Both the position numbers and the translations under genes were made by a program. The notes under the pieces were generated by a model, which saw only the letters and a list, made by a program, of their open reading frames with translations, was not told the DNA's origin and did no database searches. A stretch of DNA of 64,000 bases from an uncultured Shewanella sp. (GTDB taxonomy: Bacteria; Pseudomonadota; Gammaproteobacteria; Enterobacterales; Shewanellaceae), in contig NZ_CANMIO010000007.1 in assembly GCF_947497935.1 (NCBI RefSeq), forward strand, positions 204,319 through 268,318, in the 5' to 3' direction. Below, piece after piece: positions 49,330 through 60,943 of this stretch. Numbering within the stretch: the stretch's first letter is position 1; each line of letters starts with the position of its first letter.

Positions 49330-49620
49330 TCTGCTCTTATATTCGGTCAGTTAAGAAAATCTCAATACAGACTAAGTTTATCATTGAAGCTTAGCTCTGC
49401 TGGTCTATTCAGTACTATAGAGAAGTAATCTTAAATGTTTGTTAAAAGTGTTGCTGTCAGGTTGTTTGTGTTTCAAGTGATTTACTTTAAAAGTCAGTTG
49501 TATCACAAGTTAGCTGGCAGTACGTTTTGTGCTTAGGCTGACTAGGAGCTGTCAAATTGAGGCTAAGCACAGAGTGAGAGCGAACTTTATTCGCTCTAAA
49601 ATAGTCCGTTTAAAATAGGA
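49330..49620. other. Non-coding stretch with hairpin upstream of can
   Basis: Nothing coding is visible. TGTGCTTAG (49528-49536) and CTAAGCACA (49563-49571) form a 9-bp stem with a 26-nt loop, and AGAGCGAA/TTCGCTCT form another at about 49578-49597. Neither is followed by a T tract on either strand. Confidence 0.5.
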
Positions 49621-50463
49621 TTAATGATGCGCTGTTAAGAATTGACTCAGCTGCTGATTGACAAAATCAGCTTGCTCTAAAGTTGAGATGTGTCCGCAAT
49701 CTGGGATATGTACATATTGACTACCATCAATAGCATCGTGCATTAAATATCCTTCGAGTACACTACGTGCCTTGTCTTCAACCCCTGTCATGATTAGGCA
49801 GGGAAGGGTAAATAGATGGGCATCATCCATGGTATCTCGACGACCGAAAATCATTCTGCCAATTTGATAAAGCGTGTCGATGTTGCCGCCATCAAAATGA
49901 TTGAGTTTTTGTTTAAAAAGCGCGACTAATTCAGCTTGGGGCTGCTTAGCAAAAAAGAGTGGTGTGATGGCGTCAATGACTTTAGTAGAGATGCTTTGTT
50001 CAGCTTTTATTACATCCAACATCGCATAATATTTATCACGAGTGATTTCAGGCTCATAGCCGATAAAACTGCCTAACATAACAAGGTGATTAACTCGAGT
50101 AGGTGCCTTAAGTGCAAGTTCTGCGCCCCACATTGCACCGACAGACAAGCCAATTACTGAGAACTTCTCTATGTTAAGCGCGTCCATAAGCTCAAGCATA
50201 TGAGTGGCTATATCACGTAGATTACGACAATTAGAGGGTAAAAAACCGGAACAACCATGGCCCCAGAGATCTGGAACAATACAGCGAAAACTCTGACTTA
50301 AGTGTGCAATTTGAGGTGCCCACATCTCACTATCCCAAAGGTAACTGTGACCCAGTAATAATACGGGACCTTGACCAATATCTAAGTAACTGAGCGTACT
50401 GCCTTCAATGGTTAGTTGTTGTCTGTTTGCTGCAAAATTGGTGGTTAAATCTGTTATGTTCAC
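49621..50463 (-). CDS. Alpha/beta hydrolase
   Basis: A 280-residue alpha/beta-fold hydrolase. The nucleophile elbow GLSVGAMWG gives the catalytic Ser, the GHSYLWDSEMW motif forms the oxyanion region, and the terminal GHISTLEQ gives the His. Resembles 3-oxoadipate enol-lactonase-like esterases, but the substrate is unknown. GTG start at 50463. Downstream gene of the yffB-dapE-M15-hydrolase run. Confidence 0.82.
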   Translation of the reverse strand: MNITDLTTNFAANRQQLTIEGSTLSYLDIGQGPVLLLGHSYLWDSEMWAPQIAHLSQSFRCIVPDLWGHGCSGFLPSNCRNLRDIATHMLELMDALNIEKFSVIGLSVGAMWGAELALKAPTRVNHLVMLGSFIGYEPEITRDKYYAMLDVIKAEQSISTKVIDAITPLFFAKQPQAELVALFKQKLNHFDGGNIDTLYQIGRMIFGRRDTMDDAHLFTLPCLIMTGVEDKARSVLEGYLMHDAIDGSQYVHIPDCGHISTLEQADFVNQQLSQFLTAHH

Positions 50464-50511
50464 AGTGTTATCTCTAAATATGTGTGAAGAAATCTGGTTT
50501 TAGAGCGGCAG

Positions 50512-52669
<2,158 letters not shown>

Positions 52670-52836
52670 AGGGTACTCCAATCTATTTTTATAAGTTGCA
52701 CGCATTGTGTCATTGCTTTTAAGTCGGCTCAAGAGCGAACTGGCCCCACAAGCTGTTTGTTGAATGTAATTCAATGGCTTTTACTGTTATGGGTTTTATT
52801 TTGTCAAAATAAAGTGACTAAGCTGAGGTGGATAGG

Positions 52837-53346
52837 TTACAGCATGACCGAGAAGATAACGTCTTTCCCTGCTTCTACGTTACCTTGCTTCTTGTCTAAA
52901 CCTTGTATGTCTTCCATATTAGCAATAAGCACAGGGGTTAACAGGCTATCGGCGTGCTCAGTTAAATAATCGAGTTCAAACTCTAAAATTGGGTCGCCAA
53001 CCTTCACTTCTTGGCCTTCTTCGGCATGGCGTTTAAAGCCATTACCTCTGAGTTCAACTGTACCAATACCAAAGTGGACAAATATTTCAAGACCTTGATT
53101 GGACTCGATGCTAAACGCATGATTTGTTTCGAATATTTTTCCTATCGTACCATCAATTGGAGCTAGGATGAGTCGACCTTTAGGCGCGATAGCTAAACCG
53201 TCGCCGACAATTTTTTCTGAAAATACGGCGTCAGGTACTTTTTCAACGGCAACAATTTTGCCTGAAACGGGGGCATAGACATTCACTACGCCAGCGATAT
53301 CTGTTTGTCCTGAAATTAGGCGTCTAATGCGGCTTAAAAATCCCAT
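52837..53346 (-). CDS. crr: PTS system glucose-specific EIIA component (Crr)
   Basis: The EIIA-Glc phosphocarrier and signal protein. The active His91 is in FVHFGIGT with the other catalytic His76 in ETNHAFSI. The N terminus is amphipathic, suitable for membrane contact. 169 residues matches E. coli. It is the third gene after ptsH and ptsI; no sugar permease (EIIBC) is in the window. Confidence 0.96.
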   Translation of the reverse strand: MGFLSRIRRLISGQTDIAGVVNVYAPVSGKIVAVEKVPDAVFSEKIVGDGLAIAPKGRLILAPIDGTIGKIFETNHAFSIESNQGLEIFVHFGIGTVELRGNGFKRHAEEGQEVKVGDPILEFELDYLTEHADSLLTPVLIANMEDIQGLDKKQGNVEAGKDVIFSVML

Positions 53347-53410
53347 CTATTATATGCCTCTTAAGTATGTTGGTTTAATTTTGATAAAGGCTATTGCCAT
53401 TATAACGATA

Positions 53411-55114
53411 TTAGCCGAGACCGTTAATGTAAATGTTTAATTCTTCGACTCTTTTTATTTTAATTGCATGTTTAGCTAGGGCTAAACATGTTTGGTAACT
53501 TATATCACGTAATGCAGATTTTACCTCTAATAATGAACTTAAATTAACACTTAGCTCATCGATCCCCATGCCAACGAGTAAAGGGGCAACTTTGGGATCG
53601 CTGGCCAACTCACCACAAAGTGAAACCGTAACTTGGTTTTGTTGAGCAAGGTCTATCGTTTTTTTAATGAGCTGCAATACTGCTGGCGAAAGTGATGGGT
53701 ACTCTCTAGTGAGCGATGGATTTGTACGATCTGCTGCCATAGTGTATTGAGTAAGATCATTGGTGCCTATACTGATAAAATCCAGTAACGGCAGCATGGA
53801 TTCAAGGTTTAGCACTGCTGCTGGTGTCTCAACGACGATACCATACCTTAACTGACCAAAACCCTTTTCTTCCTCAATAAGCTCAAGCTTACAGGTTTCT
53901 ATAAAACCAAATAATGCCTCTAGCTCTTCGACTTGATTGATCATGGGAAACATCAGGCGAACAGGGCCTTGATTGGCTGCTCGTAAAATGGCTTTTACTT
54001 GGGTGATGAAAATTCGCGGATTGGCTAAACTGTAACGAATACCTCTCATTCCTAATGCGGGATTGTCTTCTACTAGTGGTGTTAAGCAGGGTAATTCTTT
54101 ATCCGCGCCGACATCTAAGGTTCTAATGGTAAAGGTACGTCCTGCCATTAAATGTAATGCATCACAATAGAAGTGATACTGAATTTTCTCGTCGGGTAGG
54201 CTACTGGTATTCATTAGCATAAATTCAGTACGAAATAGACCAATTCCTTCAGCCCCTACATCGGCTAAATGGCTAATTTCATTTAGGCTTCCAACGTTCG
54301 CTAACAGGGATAACTTATGGCCATCTAAGGTCTCTGTAGGCAGATCTTTGAGGGTCAATAGTTGTTGTTTTCGGTCAATATCTTGTTGTTGAAGCCATAA
54401 AAGTTGCTCTAGACGCTCGGAGCTTGGTTGAATGATAAGCTCGCCATCGATAGCATTAAGAACAACCTGAGTGCCATTTTTGATATCTTCCCCTTCATAT
54501 TGGCAACTAAGTAACGCAGGGAGTCCAGCACTTCGGGCTAGAATGGCAGTATGACTAGTGATGCCACCAGTATTGAGGACTAGGCCATTAATATGTTTAA
54601 GGGGCAGCATGGCAAATTCTGCCGGCGTTAAGTCATGAGCGAAGATAATGGTATCTTGATTAAGCTGATTTAAATCGAGATGTTGGGCGCCATGTAACCG
54701 CGCGATTAGGCGGCTACTTAAACACAATATATCTTCCGCACGATTGGCTAAGTATGGATCATCCAACTGCTCTAACTCTGATGCTTGATAAGTAAAGATC
54801 CGTTCAATGGCCACCTCAGCTCTAATCTGTAACCTTGAGATCGTATCTTCTATTTGAGCTAACAATTCTTCATCATCAAGTATGAGAATGTCTGCTTCAA
54901 TGAGTTCAAAATGGCTTGTATCGGGATCTAATTTGGCAAGACTTTGAGTTAAATGTTGCTTTTGAAGCTTGAAAGCGGATTTGAGCCTTTGAATTTCAAT
55001 GGGGACTTGGGCTAGCGGAATGACACGATAATCGATTTTCTGGTGCTGTAAGTTAAGGTGTAGAGCTTGACCAAAGGCGATACCCGACGAAACAACGATT
55101 CCCGTAATCGACAT
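53411..55114 (-). CDS. ptsI: Phosphoenolpyruvate-protein phosphotransferase, enzyme I
   Basis: Transfers phosphate from PEP to HPr. The phospho-acceptor His188 lies in NTGGITSHTAILARS, the PEP-binding domain holds LFRTEFMLM and the terminal SLCGELASD has the catalytic Cys. 567 residues is close to the E. coli length (575). It follows ptsH by 10 bases. Confidence 0.97.
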   Translation of the reverse strand: MSITGIVVSSGIAFGQALHLNLQHQKIDYRVIPLAQVPIEIQRLKSAFKLQKQHLTQSLAKLDPDTSHFELIEADILILDDEELLAQIEDTISRLQIRAEVAIERIFTYQASELEQLDDPYLANRAEDILCLSSRLIARLHGAQHLDLNQLNQDTIIFAHDLTPAEFAMLPLKHINGLVLNTGGITSHTAILARSAGLPALLSCQYEGEDIKNGTQVVLNAIDGELIIQPSSERLEQLLWLQQQDIDRKQQLLTLKDLPTETLDGHKLSLLANVGSLNEISHLADVGAEGIGLFRTEFMLMNTSSLPDEKIQYHFYCDALHLMAGRTFTIRTLDVGADKELPCLTPLVEDNPALGMRGIRYSLANPRIFITQVKAILRAANQGPVRLMFPMINQVEELEALFGFIETCKLELIEEEKGFGQLRYGIVVETPAAVLNLESMLPLLDFISIGTNDLTQYTMAADRTNPSLTREYPSLSPAVLQLIKKTIDLAQQNQVTVSLCGELASDPKVAPLLVGMGIDELSVNLSSLLEVKSALRDISYQTCLALAKHAIKIKRVEELNIYINGLG

Positions 55115-55124
55115 AACAAGTTCC

Positions 55125-55385
55125 CTAACTTAATGTGATGAGTAATTTAGACACTTCTTCTACTGCTTGTTCGGCATGTTCACCTTCGGCGATGACTCGT
55201 ACCGATACACCATAATAAAGCCCTAATGTTTGTAGTTTAAATAGACTTTTTGCACTGGCTTGCTTGCCATCACACTCAACGAAGATACTGCATTCGAAAG
55301 ACTTTGCTTTTTTTACCAAAAGTGCAGCTGGACGGGTGTGGAGCCCGTGCTGAGCGGTAATGGTTACAACTTTTTCATACATCAT
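55125..55385 (-). CDS. ptsH: Phosphocarrier protein HPr
   Basis: An 86-residue PTS phosphocarrier. The phosphorylated His is in HGLHTRPA (His16, or His15 from the second Met), and the Ser-46-type site region QASAKSLFKLQTLG is present. First gene of ptsH-ptsI-crr. Two adjacent Met codons open the frame; either could be the start. Confidence 0.96.
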   Translation of the reverse strand: MMYEKVVTITAQHGLHTRPAALLVKKAKSFECSIFVECDGKQASAKSLFKLQTLGLYYGVSVRVIAEGEHAEQAVEEVSKLLITLS

Positions 55386-55458
55386 CGCAAGACTCTTAGT
55401 TAGTTATTAACCAAATGATATTTTAGACCTAGAACTCGTTAATCTAAGAATAATGGAG

Positions 55459-55845
55459 CTAATAATCAATGATTTGGTAATTTTTCTTTTTGAGGGCTTT
55501 GGTCGCCTCTGTTAATGTATCTTTTTTTACTAGGATATAATCAGTATCAAAGGTAGATATGGCAAAAATACTGATTTTTTCATCGGCGAGCGTGCCGGAT
55601 ACATTGGCTAAAATCCCAGTCATTGAAAAGCCTAAAGGGCCTAGTACTTCAAGGCAGCGCCAGTCTTCCTCTTGTTCAATGCTATCTAAGACTAGCGTTG
55701 AGGATACGACTACCGAGATCTCGTCTTTAGTTTTGCCGATAAAGAACATCTCTTGTTGAAAAATCTCGGCAGGGATGACGCTTTCAGATGAAAAGCTATG
55801 GATAGTGTAGAGCTCGGGATGAGTAGCCAGTGTCAGACGAGCCAT
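55459..55845 (-). CDS. ACT domain-containing protein
   Basis: A 128-residue protein with two adjacent ACT-like units: the second has GPLGFSMTGILANVSGTLADEKISIFAISTFDTDYILV, a classical ligand-binding pattern. This family binds amino acids and is often a stand-alone regulatory module; the partner is unknown. It lies between ptsH and the chemoreceptor gene. Confidence 0.75.
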   Translation of the reverse strand: MARLTLATHPELYTIHSFSSESVIPAEIFQQEMFFIGKTKDEISVVVSSTLVLDSIEQEEDWRCLEVLGPLGFSMTGILANVSGTLADEKISIFAISTFDTDYILVKKDTLTEATKALKKKNYQIIDY

Positions 55846-55899
55846 AAGTTCACTCTTAGATAAATTCCATTAGTGAATTTAGCTTACCATAAATGGCCA

Positions 55900-55932
55900 A
55901 TAGCGCGAGGGGCAATGTTGCTCTCGCGCTAT
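55900..55932. repeat. Long hairpin between the chemoreceptor and ACT genes
   Basis: ATAGCGCGAG (55900-55909) and CTCGCGCTAT (55923-55932) pair perfectly, and the loop adds GGCAA/TTGC pairing. No T tract follows on either strand. The same CTATAGCGCGAG (reversed) recurs upstream of the chemoreceptor at 57830-57841. Confidence 0.65.
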
Positions 55933-55945
55933 AGCCTGACAGACA

Positions 55946-57586
55946 TTAGTTAACTTTAAACTGACCTAATGTTTGCGAGCAGTCTTTACTGATCGATTGA
56001 AGAGAAATTGCGGCGCTGTGATTACTTTCATTCGCTTTCACTGAGACCTCAGTCAGTTCAGTTATAGTGCAAATATTGCGATTTATCTCTTCGGTGACAA
56101 TAGACTGTTCTTCGGTTGCACTGGCGAGTTGGGTATTCATATCACTGATGTGGGCGACCAAGTTAAGAATATCGGCCAATGAATCGCTGACATCCTTAGC
56201 TTGTGTCTGGACTTGTTGAGATTGATGTTGATTTTGCTCGTTACTTGCTACGACAAGGCTTACGCCCGATTGGATATCTTTGATGATATGTTGAATTTCG
56301 TTGGTCGAATCTTGAGTACGAGTCGCTAAGGCGCGCACTTCATCGGCCACAACGGCAAAACCTCGACCGTGACTCCCTGCGCGAGCAGCTTCGATAGCGG
56401 CATTAAGGGCAAGCAAGTTGGTTTGTTCGGCAATTGCACGGATCACATCGAGGATACTGCCTATCTGTACTGATGATTGGCCAAGGGCATGAGTAAGCTG
56501 CTGAGAATGTTCTAGTTCATCGGCTAGATGCTGAACATTGTCCAGTGTCGAATCCATCATCGACATGCTTTGCTGCGCTTGCTGCTTGACACTATTTGCG
56601 GCATCGGCTGCTTGGTTGGTACTCGTGGCCATTTCCTGAGTTGTCGATAGCATTTGGTTTATCGCCGTTGCCACACTTGAAGTTTGCTGGTGCAGGTGCT
56701 CAACACTACTATTGGATTCCTCTACAGCAGTAAGTAGGCCGACAGCATCCTTATCCAAGTTGGTACCAATGGGTTGCAACTGAGCAACCATATCCCTGAT
56801 TTTCACAACAAACAAATTAAATGCCAGAGCCAGCTCTGCGACCTCATCTTTGCCTTGAGTTGGCAACTTTTGGGTTAAATCACCTTCTCCTTGAGCAATA
56901 TCTTTCATCGCCGTAATAGCTTCTTTTAGCGGAGCCGTGATGGAGATGTTAAGTACGAGGAAAAAAAGGAAGATAGGAATCGAGATCATCAACATGATGA
57001 CGAGGTAATCGAAAGCCATGGAATACATAACTTCACTCACATCACTCATATAGCTGCCAGTAATGACAGTCCAGCCCCAAGGTTGATACTGTCTGACTTC
57101 CACCAGCTTTGGCTCTAATTGGCCAGTACTTGGATTTGGAAAGTTGATTTGGGCCTTGGCAACAGCTTGATGGGCTGATGTACTGATGAGAGAGTCGAGA
57201 TTAACAGGATCTTGCGAGCTAAAGAGTGTGGTGGCATTTTGGTTAATGGCACTAGCGTCGGCGCCGTGGGCGATAATTTTACGCTGATCGTCTAATACGA
57301 TGAAGTAGCCATCGTTACCAAAATGTATTTGATTAATCAGATACGCTGCAGCGTCTTTGGCGTTAACCAGAGTGAGGTTTTGCTCCTCAATTTGTTTGTT
57401 ATGAGCTTCAATAACGCTTATGGCCGTATTGATTTGAGCATCATTTTGCAGCCATTTTTGCTCAACAAGGTTGTTGTACTGTTCATTGATCGAAAAACTG
57501 GCAAAACAAACAGTGCCTATAGCGGCTAGCAATAGCATTAAAATCAGACGCTGTAGAATTGTAAATTGTCTTAATAGGGCGATCAT
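55946..57586 (-). CDS. Methyl-accepting chemotaxis protein with Cache sensor
   Basis: A 546-residue receptor: TM1 ([20 protein letters not shown]), an extracellular single-Cache sensor domain (about 35-185, with [17 protein letters not shown] and [15 protein letters not shown]), TM2, a HAMP domain (about 215-265), and a signalling helix pair with the tip region [33 protein letters not shown]. The ligand is unknown. It is divergent from the DUF3334 gene across 365 non-coding bases. Confidence 0.93.
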   Translation of the reverse strand: MIALLRQFTILQRLILMLLLAAIGTVCFASFSINEQYNNLVEQKWLQNDAQINTAISVIEAHNKQIEEQNLTLVNAKDAAAYLINQIHFGNDGYFIVLDDQRKIIAHGADASAINQNATTLFSSQDPVNLDSLISTSAHQAVAKAQINFPNPSTGQLEPKLVEVRQYQPWGWTVITGSYMSDVSEVMYSMAFDYLVIMLMISIPIFLFFLVLNISITAPLKEAITAMKDIAQGEGDLTQKLPTQGKDEVAELALAFNLFVVKIRDMVAQLQPIGTNLDKDAVGLLTAVEESNSSVEHLHQQTSSVATAINQMLSTTQEMATSTNQAADAANSVKQQAQQSMSMMDSTLDNVQHLADELEHSQQLTHALGQSSVQIGSILDVIRAIAEQTNLLALNAAIEAARAGSHGRGFAVVADEVRALATRTQDSTNEIQHIIKDIQSGVSLVVASNEQNQHQSQQVQTQAKDVSDSLADILNLVAHISDMNTQLASATEEQSIVTEEINRNICTITELTEVSVKANESNHSAAISLQSISKDCSQTLGQFKVN

Positions 57587-57951
57587 ATCCTTTGTTGCTC
57601 TGTTTACGATAACATTGATTAAACTTAACCTTAATGATGAGGTTGGGAAATAGTAAGCTTATGTTTATTTTAAAAATGTTAACTGTATCTGTGGTTTTCC
57701 ATCGGTATTACAAATGAGAGTTTGAGGCCGCTTACAGCTCTAGTTCACTGGTGTGCGACAGATCTACCTTGTAACAGGTGTATGTTAAGTATTTTGTGCT
57801 GTGTTAATGGTTGAATATGATGTTCTAGCCTATAGCGCGAGCTTAACTAAAGTGTAATAGAAGCAAATGGGTAAATTTGTTTGGCTGTTTTACTGTTTTT
57901 TGTTAATTGAGTGGGGCAATATGTCTCGACTAATTTTGAAAGGTTAATTTT
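57587..57951. other. Intergenic stretch between chemoreceptor and DUF3334 gene
   Basis: About 365 bases without a gene; they hold CTATAGCGCGAG (57830-57841), which pairs as an inverted repeat with 55923-55934 on the other side of the receptor, and AAAGGTT before the DUF3334 ATG. I see no good paired promoter hexamers. Confidence 0.4.
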
Positions 57952-58656
57952 ATGCAAACAAGAGTATCTGTAACCACTGACGATATTTTATTAAAGTTAT
58001 GTCACTCAGTATGTCACGTGCTATTTAGTACAACGCATAGTCAAGTAAGTCACGCAGGTATGGTGCAATCTATTAGCCGCACCTGTTTGAAACCTGACTT
58101 AGGTTGTTTCTCTATTTTTGATGGTGGTTTTTCTGGCTTGGTGGTGATCAATTTCTCGGCTCCTGCGGCATTAGAGATCTATCGAGAATATATGCTTAAT
58201 ATGGGTATGCCTGAGTCAGAGCTTGCGTTTTCACATACTTCAGATGAAGTAGGTAATGTGATGGGGGAGCTGATGAACCAGATCTTAGGTGATTTCATCA
58301 ATAAAATTAGTAAAGAGTTACAAACCAGTATCAGTCAAAGCCAGCCTAAAATGCTGACTATAAATAAAGAGTTAACTATCTCTATTGATACTAACTTGGA
58401 TGAAGCAGTTGCAAGGCGAGTATCGTTTAAGACTAAAAGCAACCATGTTTTTTATCTTGAGTTTGCAATGGACAAGACAGAGTTTATCAAGCTAAGTGAG
58501 TTTGACGTCGATGAGGATTTTGATTTAGATGAACTGCTTGCTGAACACGGTCAGTTGTTGGCTTCTCCGAAGCGCCCCCAAGCTGCAAGCATTCAAGAAA
58601 GTAATGAAGTAAAAAAGAGTGATGCCGATGATCTACTCGATGAGTTGGGCCTTTAG
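57952..58656 (+). CDS. DUF3334 family protein, CheX-like
   Basis: A 234-residue cytoplasmic protein. Its core resembles CheC/CheX/FliY phosphatases: the segment DEVGNVMGELMNQILGDF carries an ExxN pattern as in the active site of CheX, and it has the alternating helix and sheet order of that fold. The C-terminal 35 residues are acidic and low in structure, ending DDLLDELGL. Placement beside a chemoreceptor suggests a link to signalling. The phosphatase idea is inference. Confidence 0.65.
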   Translation: MQTRVSVTTDDILLKLCHSVCHVLFSTTHSQVSHAGMVQSISRTCLKPDLGCFSIFDGGFSGLVVINFSAPAALEIYREYMLNMGMPESELAFSHTSDEVGNVMGELMNQILGDFINKISKELQTSISQSQPKMLTINKELTISIDTNLDEAVARRVSFKTKSNHVFYLEFAMDKTEFIKLSEFDVDEDFDLDELLAEHGQLLASPKRPQAASIQESNEVKKSDADDLLDELGL

Positions 58657-58721
58657 CTCGAAGAGAACTTAGCTGTCGATGTTCGTACAAGCTGTTGTTT
58701 GTGATAAGTCTTAGGTTTAGC

Positions 58722-58756
58722 AAATACAGCACGTTTATAAACGCGCTGTATTTTAT
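58722..58756. terminator. Hairpin terminator between the DUF3334 and exonuclease genes
   Basis: AAATACAGC (58722-58730) pairs with GCTGTATTT (58745-58753), with CGTTTA/TAAACG inside. T residues follow on the plus strand and A residues precede it, so it can serve both convergent genes. Confidence 0.8.
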
Positions 58757-58795
58757 TAAAGCTATTGTTTCATAGGCATTAAGCAGAGGATTAAA

Positions 58796-59440
58796 TTATT
58801 TGCTTTGGCGGTTTAAATATTGATTAATATTGCCTTTACTCTGTTTAGCGATACTTTGTAATAAACCGAAGTTTGGGCTGTGCAATCGATAGTCTTTATC
58901 TAAATCTTCAAGCATGGCCAGCCACAGGCTAGCCGTCATTTCACTATCCGCTAGGGCACGGTGAAATACGCCGTCATGTTGTATATTCTTATAACTCACT
59001 AAGCTACCAAGCTTATGGTTTGGGGCGGCTTGATAGAGCCTACGTGCTATGAGCATAGAACAGGCAAATTGGCCGAGATAGTCACAATTAATGCGCTTAA
59101 GCTCTGCATCTAAAAAGCGTTGATCGAAAGAGGCGTTGTGAGCAACCAAGTTATAATCACCGATAAACTCAGCAAATTGTATCATGACCTCTTCACACGA
59201 TGGCGCATCGGCTAACATAGCATTACTGATCCCGGTATAGCTCTCGATAAAACCACTGATCCGAAAACCTGGGTTCATTAACTGCTGAAACCGATCGATA
59301 ACTTTGCCATCTTTTAGCATTACAGCACCGATTTCAATTGCTCGATCGCCCTGATTTGGAGATAGCCCAGTGGTTTCGAAGTCGAGTACGATAACCGTAT
59401 CTGCAGGACGGCTTAGGATTGGATGATTGCTATAACTCAA
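58796..59440 (-). CDS. 3'-5' exonuclease, DnaQ-like DEDDh family
   Basis: A 214-residue exonuclease with Exo I DFETTG (Asp20, Glu22), Exo II HNASFDQRFLDAE and Exo III HRALADSEMT, the DEDDh residues. It has no polymerase or clamp motif that I can see, so its role could be in DNA or RNA repair and turnover. Divergent from roxA. Confidence 0.85.
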   Translation of the reverse strand: MSYSNHPILSRPADTVIVLDFETTGLSPNQGDRAIEIGAVMLKDGKVIDRFQQLMNPGFRISGFIESYTGISNAMLADAPSCEEVMIQFAEFIGDYNLVAHNASFDQRFLDAELKRINCDYLGQFACSMLIARRLYQAAPNHKLGSLVSYKNIQHDGVFHRALADSEMTASLWLAMLEDLDKDYRLHSPNFGLLQSIAKQSKGNINQYLNRQSK

Positions 59441-59633
59441 TTTAATAATTCATCTGTAATATTTTTTGATATTGTATTCATTCCATGTTTCCAGTCAATC
59501 TGCTTTATGACTCAGACAGGCTAACCTTTAGATCAATGATAGCTGCACGGAATAAGCATGTTTCATGATCTCACCGTGATTTTTATTAGTCCGTATTTGC
59601 TAGAATCTGCGCAAATTTACGTGAGTTAATAAC

Positions 59634-60779
59634 ATGCAATTAGATATCAATGGTTTAACACCTGAGCAGTTTCTCAAAGAATACTGGCAAAAAAAACCAC
59701 TAGTGATCCGTCAAGGATTTAAAAACTTTCAAGATCTTCTATCTCCTGATGAGATGGCAGGGCTCGCGTGCGATGAAATGGTGGAGTCACGTCGAGTCTA
59801 TCGTGATAAGGGAGACTGGCAGGCGGAGTTTGGTCCATTTGAATCTTATGAGCATTTAGGCGAAAACGATTGGACCTTAATCGTGCAGGCATTAAATAAC
59901 TGGGTTCCTGCAGCAGAAGACTTACTAAAATGCTTCGATTTTATACCTCGCTGGCGATTAGATGACGTGATGGTTAGTTATGCGGTTCCAGGTGGTGGCG
60001 TTGGGCCACATATTGACCTGTATGACGTGTTTATTTGTCAAGGTTCTGGGCGTCGTAGATGGCGAGTAGGGGACTTAGGGCCTCACAAAGAGTTTGCTGC
60101 GCATCCTGCACTGCTGCATACCGAAGCTTTTGAGCCTATCATTGATGTTGAACTTTTACCTGGCGATATTCTCTATCTACCACCGGGATATCCTCACGAT
60201 GGCGTGACACTTGAACCTTCAATGAGCTTCTCTGTAGGCTATCGAACTGCTTCTGCAAAGGATATGGTGAGTGCTTTGGCTGATCACCTTATTGATAGTG
60301 AACAAGGGACTAAACAGATAGCGGATCCAGACCGTAATTTGAGTATGCATTCTGGTTTAATCGATGAGCGAGATTTAGGCCGTATCAAGCAGCAACTCAT
60401 CGAAACCTTAGATGATACATTAATCAGTGAATTCAGTGGTCGTTACCTGACACAGTCTAAGTGCGAATTAGATCTACCCGAGGAGCAATTAGGTTTCCAG
60501 ATTGACGATATCATGGAAATTATCTCTGAGCAGCCGTTGATCCGTTTAGGTGGCCTACGTTGTCTCTATTTCGCGAACAGTCTTGAGTCTGGTGTTATGT
60601 ACATTAATGGCGAACAAGTCGAACTTGGACAAGGCTGTTCAGAGGTGATTGAAGCACTTTGTAATAAACAGATGCTAACCCTTGAAGACATGTCTTCTTG
60701 GTTCGAAAATGATGCCGTAATGAGACAACTTACCGATTGGGTCAATGCGGGTTACTGGTACTTCGATGAAGTAGAGTAA
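59634..60779 (+). CDS. roxA: Ribosomal protein uL16 arginine hydroxylase RoxA (YcfD)
   Basis: A JmjC-type 2-oxoglutarate/Fe(II) oxygenase that hydroxylates Arg81 of uL16 in E. coli. The iron triad is visible: His126 and Asp128 (GPHIDLYD) and His188 (GYPHDG). The C-terminal winged-helix part completes the 381-residue length. ATG with no strong ribosome binding site visible. Confidence 0.94.
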   Translation: MQLDINGLTPEQFLKEYWQKKPLVIRQGFKNFQDLLSPDEMAGLACDEMVESRRVYRDKGDWQAEFGPFESYEHLGENDWTLIVQALNNWVPAAEDLLKCFDFIPRWRLDDVMVSYAVPGGGVGPHIDLYDVFICQGSGRRRWRVGDLGPHKEFAAHPALLHTEAFEPIIDVELLPGDILYLPPGYPHDGVTLEPSMSFSVGYRTASAKDMVSALADHLIDSEQGTKQIADPDRNLSMHSGLIDERDLGRIKQQLIETLDDTLISEFSGRYLTQSKCELDLPEEQLGFQIDDIMEIISEQPLIRLGGLRCLYFANSLESGVMYINGEQVELGQGCSEVIEALCNKQMLTLEDMSSWFENDAVMRQLTDWVNAGYWYFDEVE

Positions 60780-60861
60780 ACGACTTCTAAACTATGAATG
60801 ACTTAATTTTGTTTTTTGTTAGTAAGTCACTTCTAGAAAAGTTGCTTCAGAAATGAAGATT

Positions 60862-60899
60862 AAAGCTCAATAGCCGTAAAGCTATTGAGCTTTTTATTA
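60862..60899. terminator. Terminator of roxA
   Basis: AAAGCTCAATAGC (60862-60874) pairs with GCTATTGAGCTTT (60881-60893), 6-nt loop, then T residues. It is 83 bases after roxA. Confidence 0.9.
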
Positions 60900-60943
60900 C
60901 CACAAACAACCAATAGAGTGGTACTTCGTGTGTCCTCTAAGAA

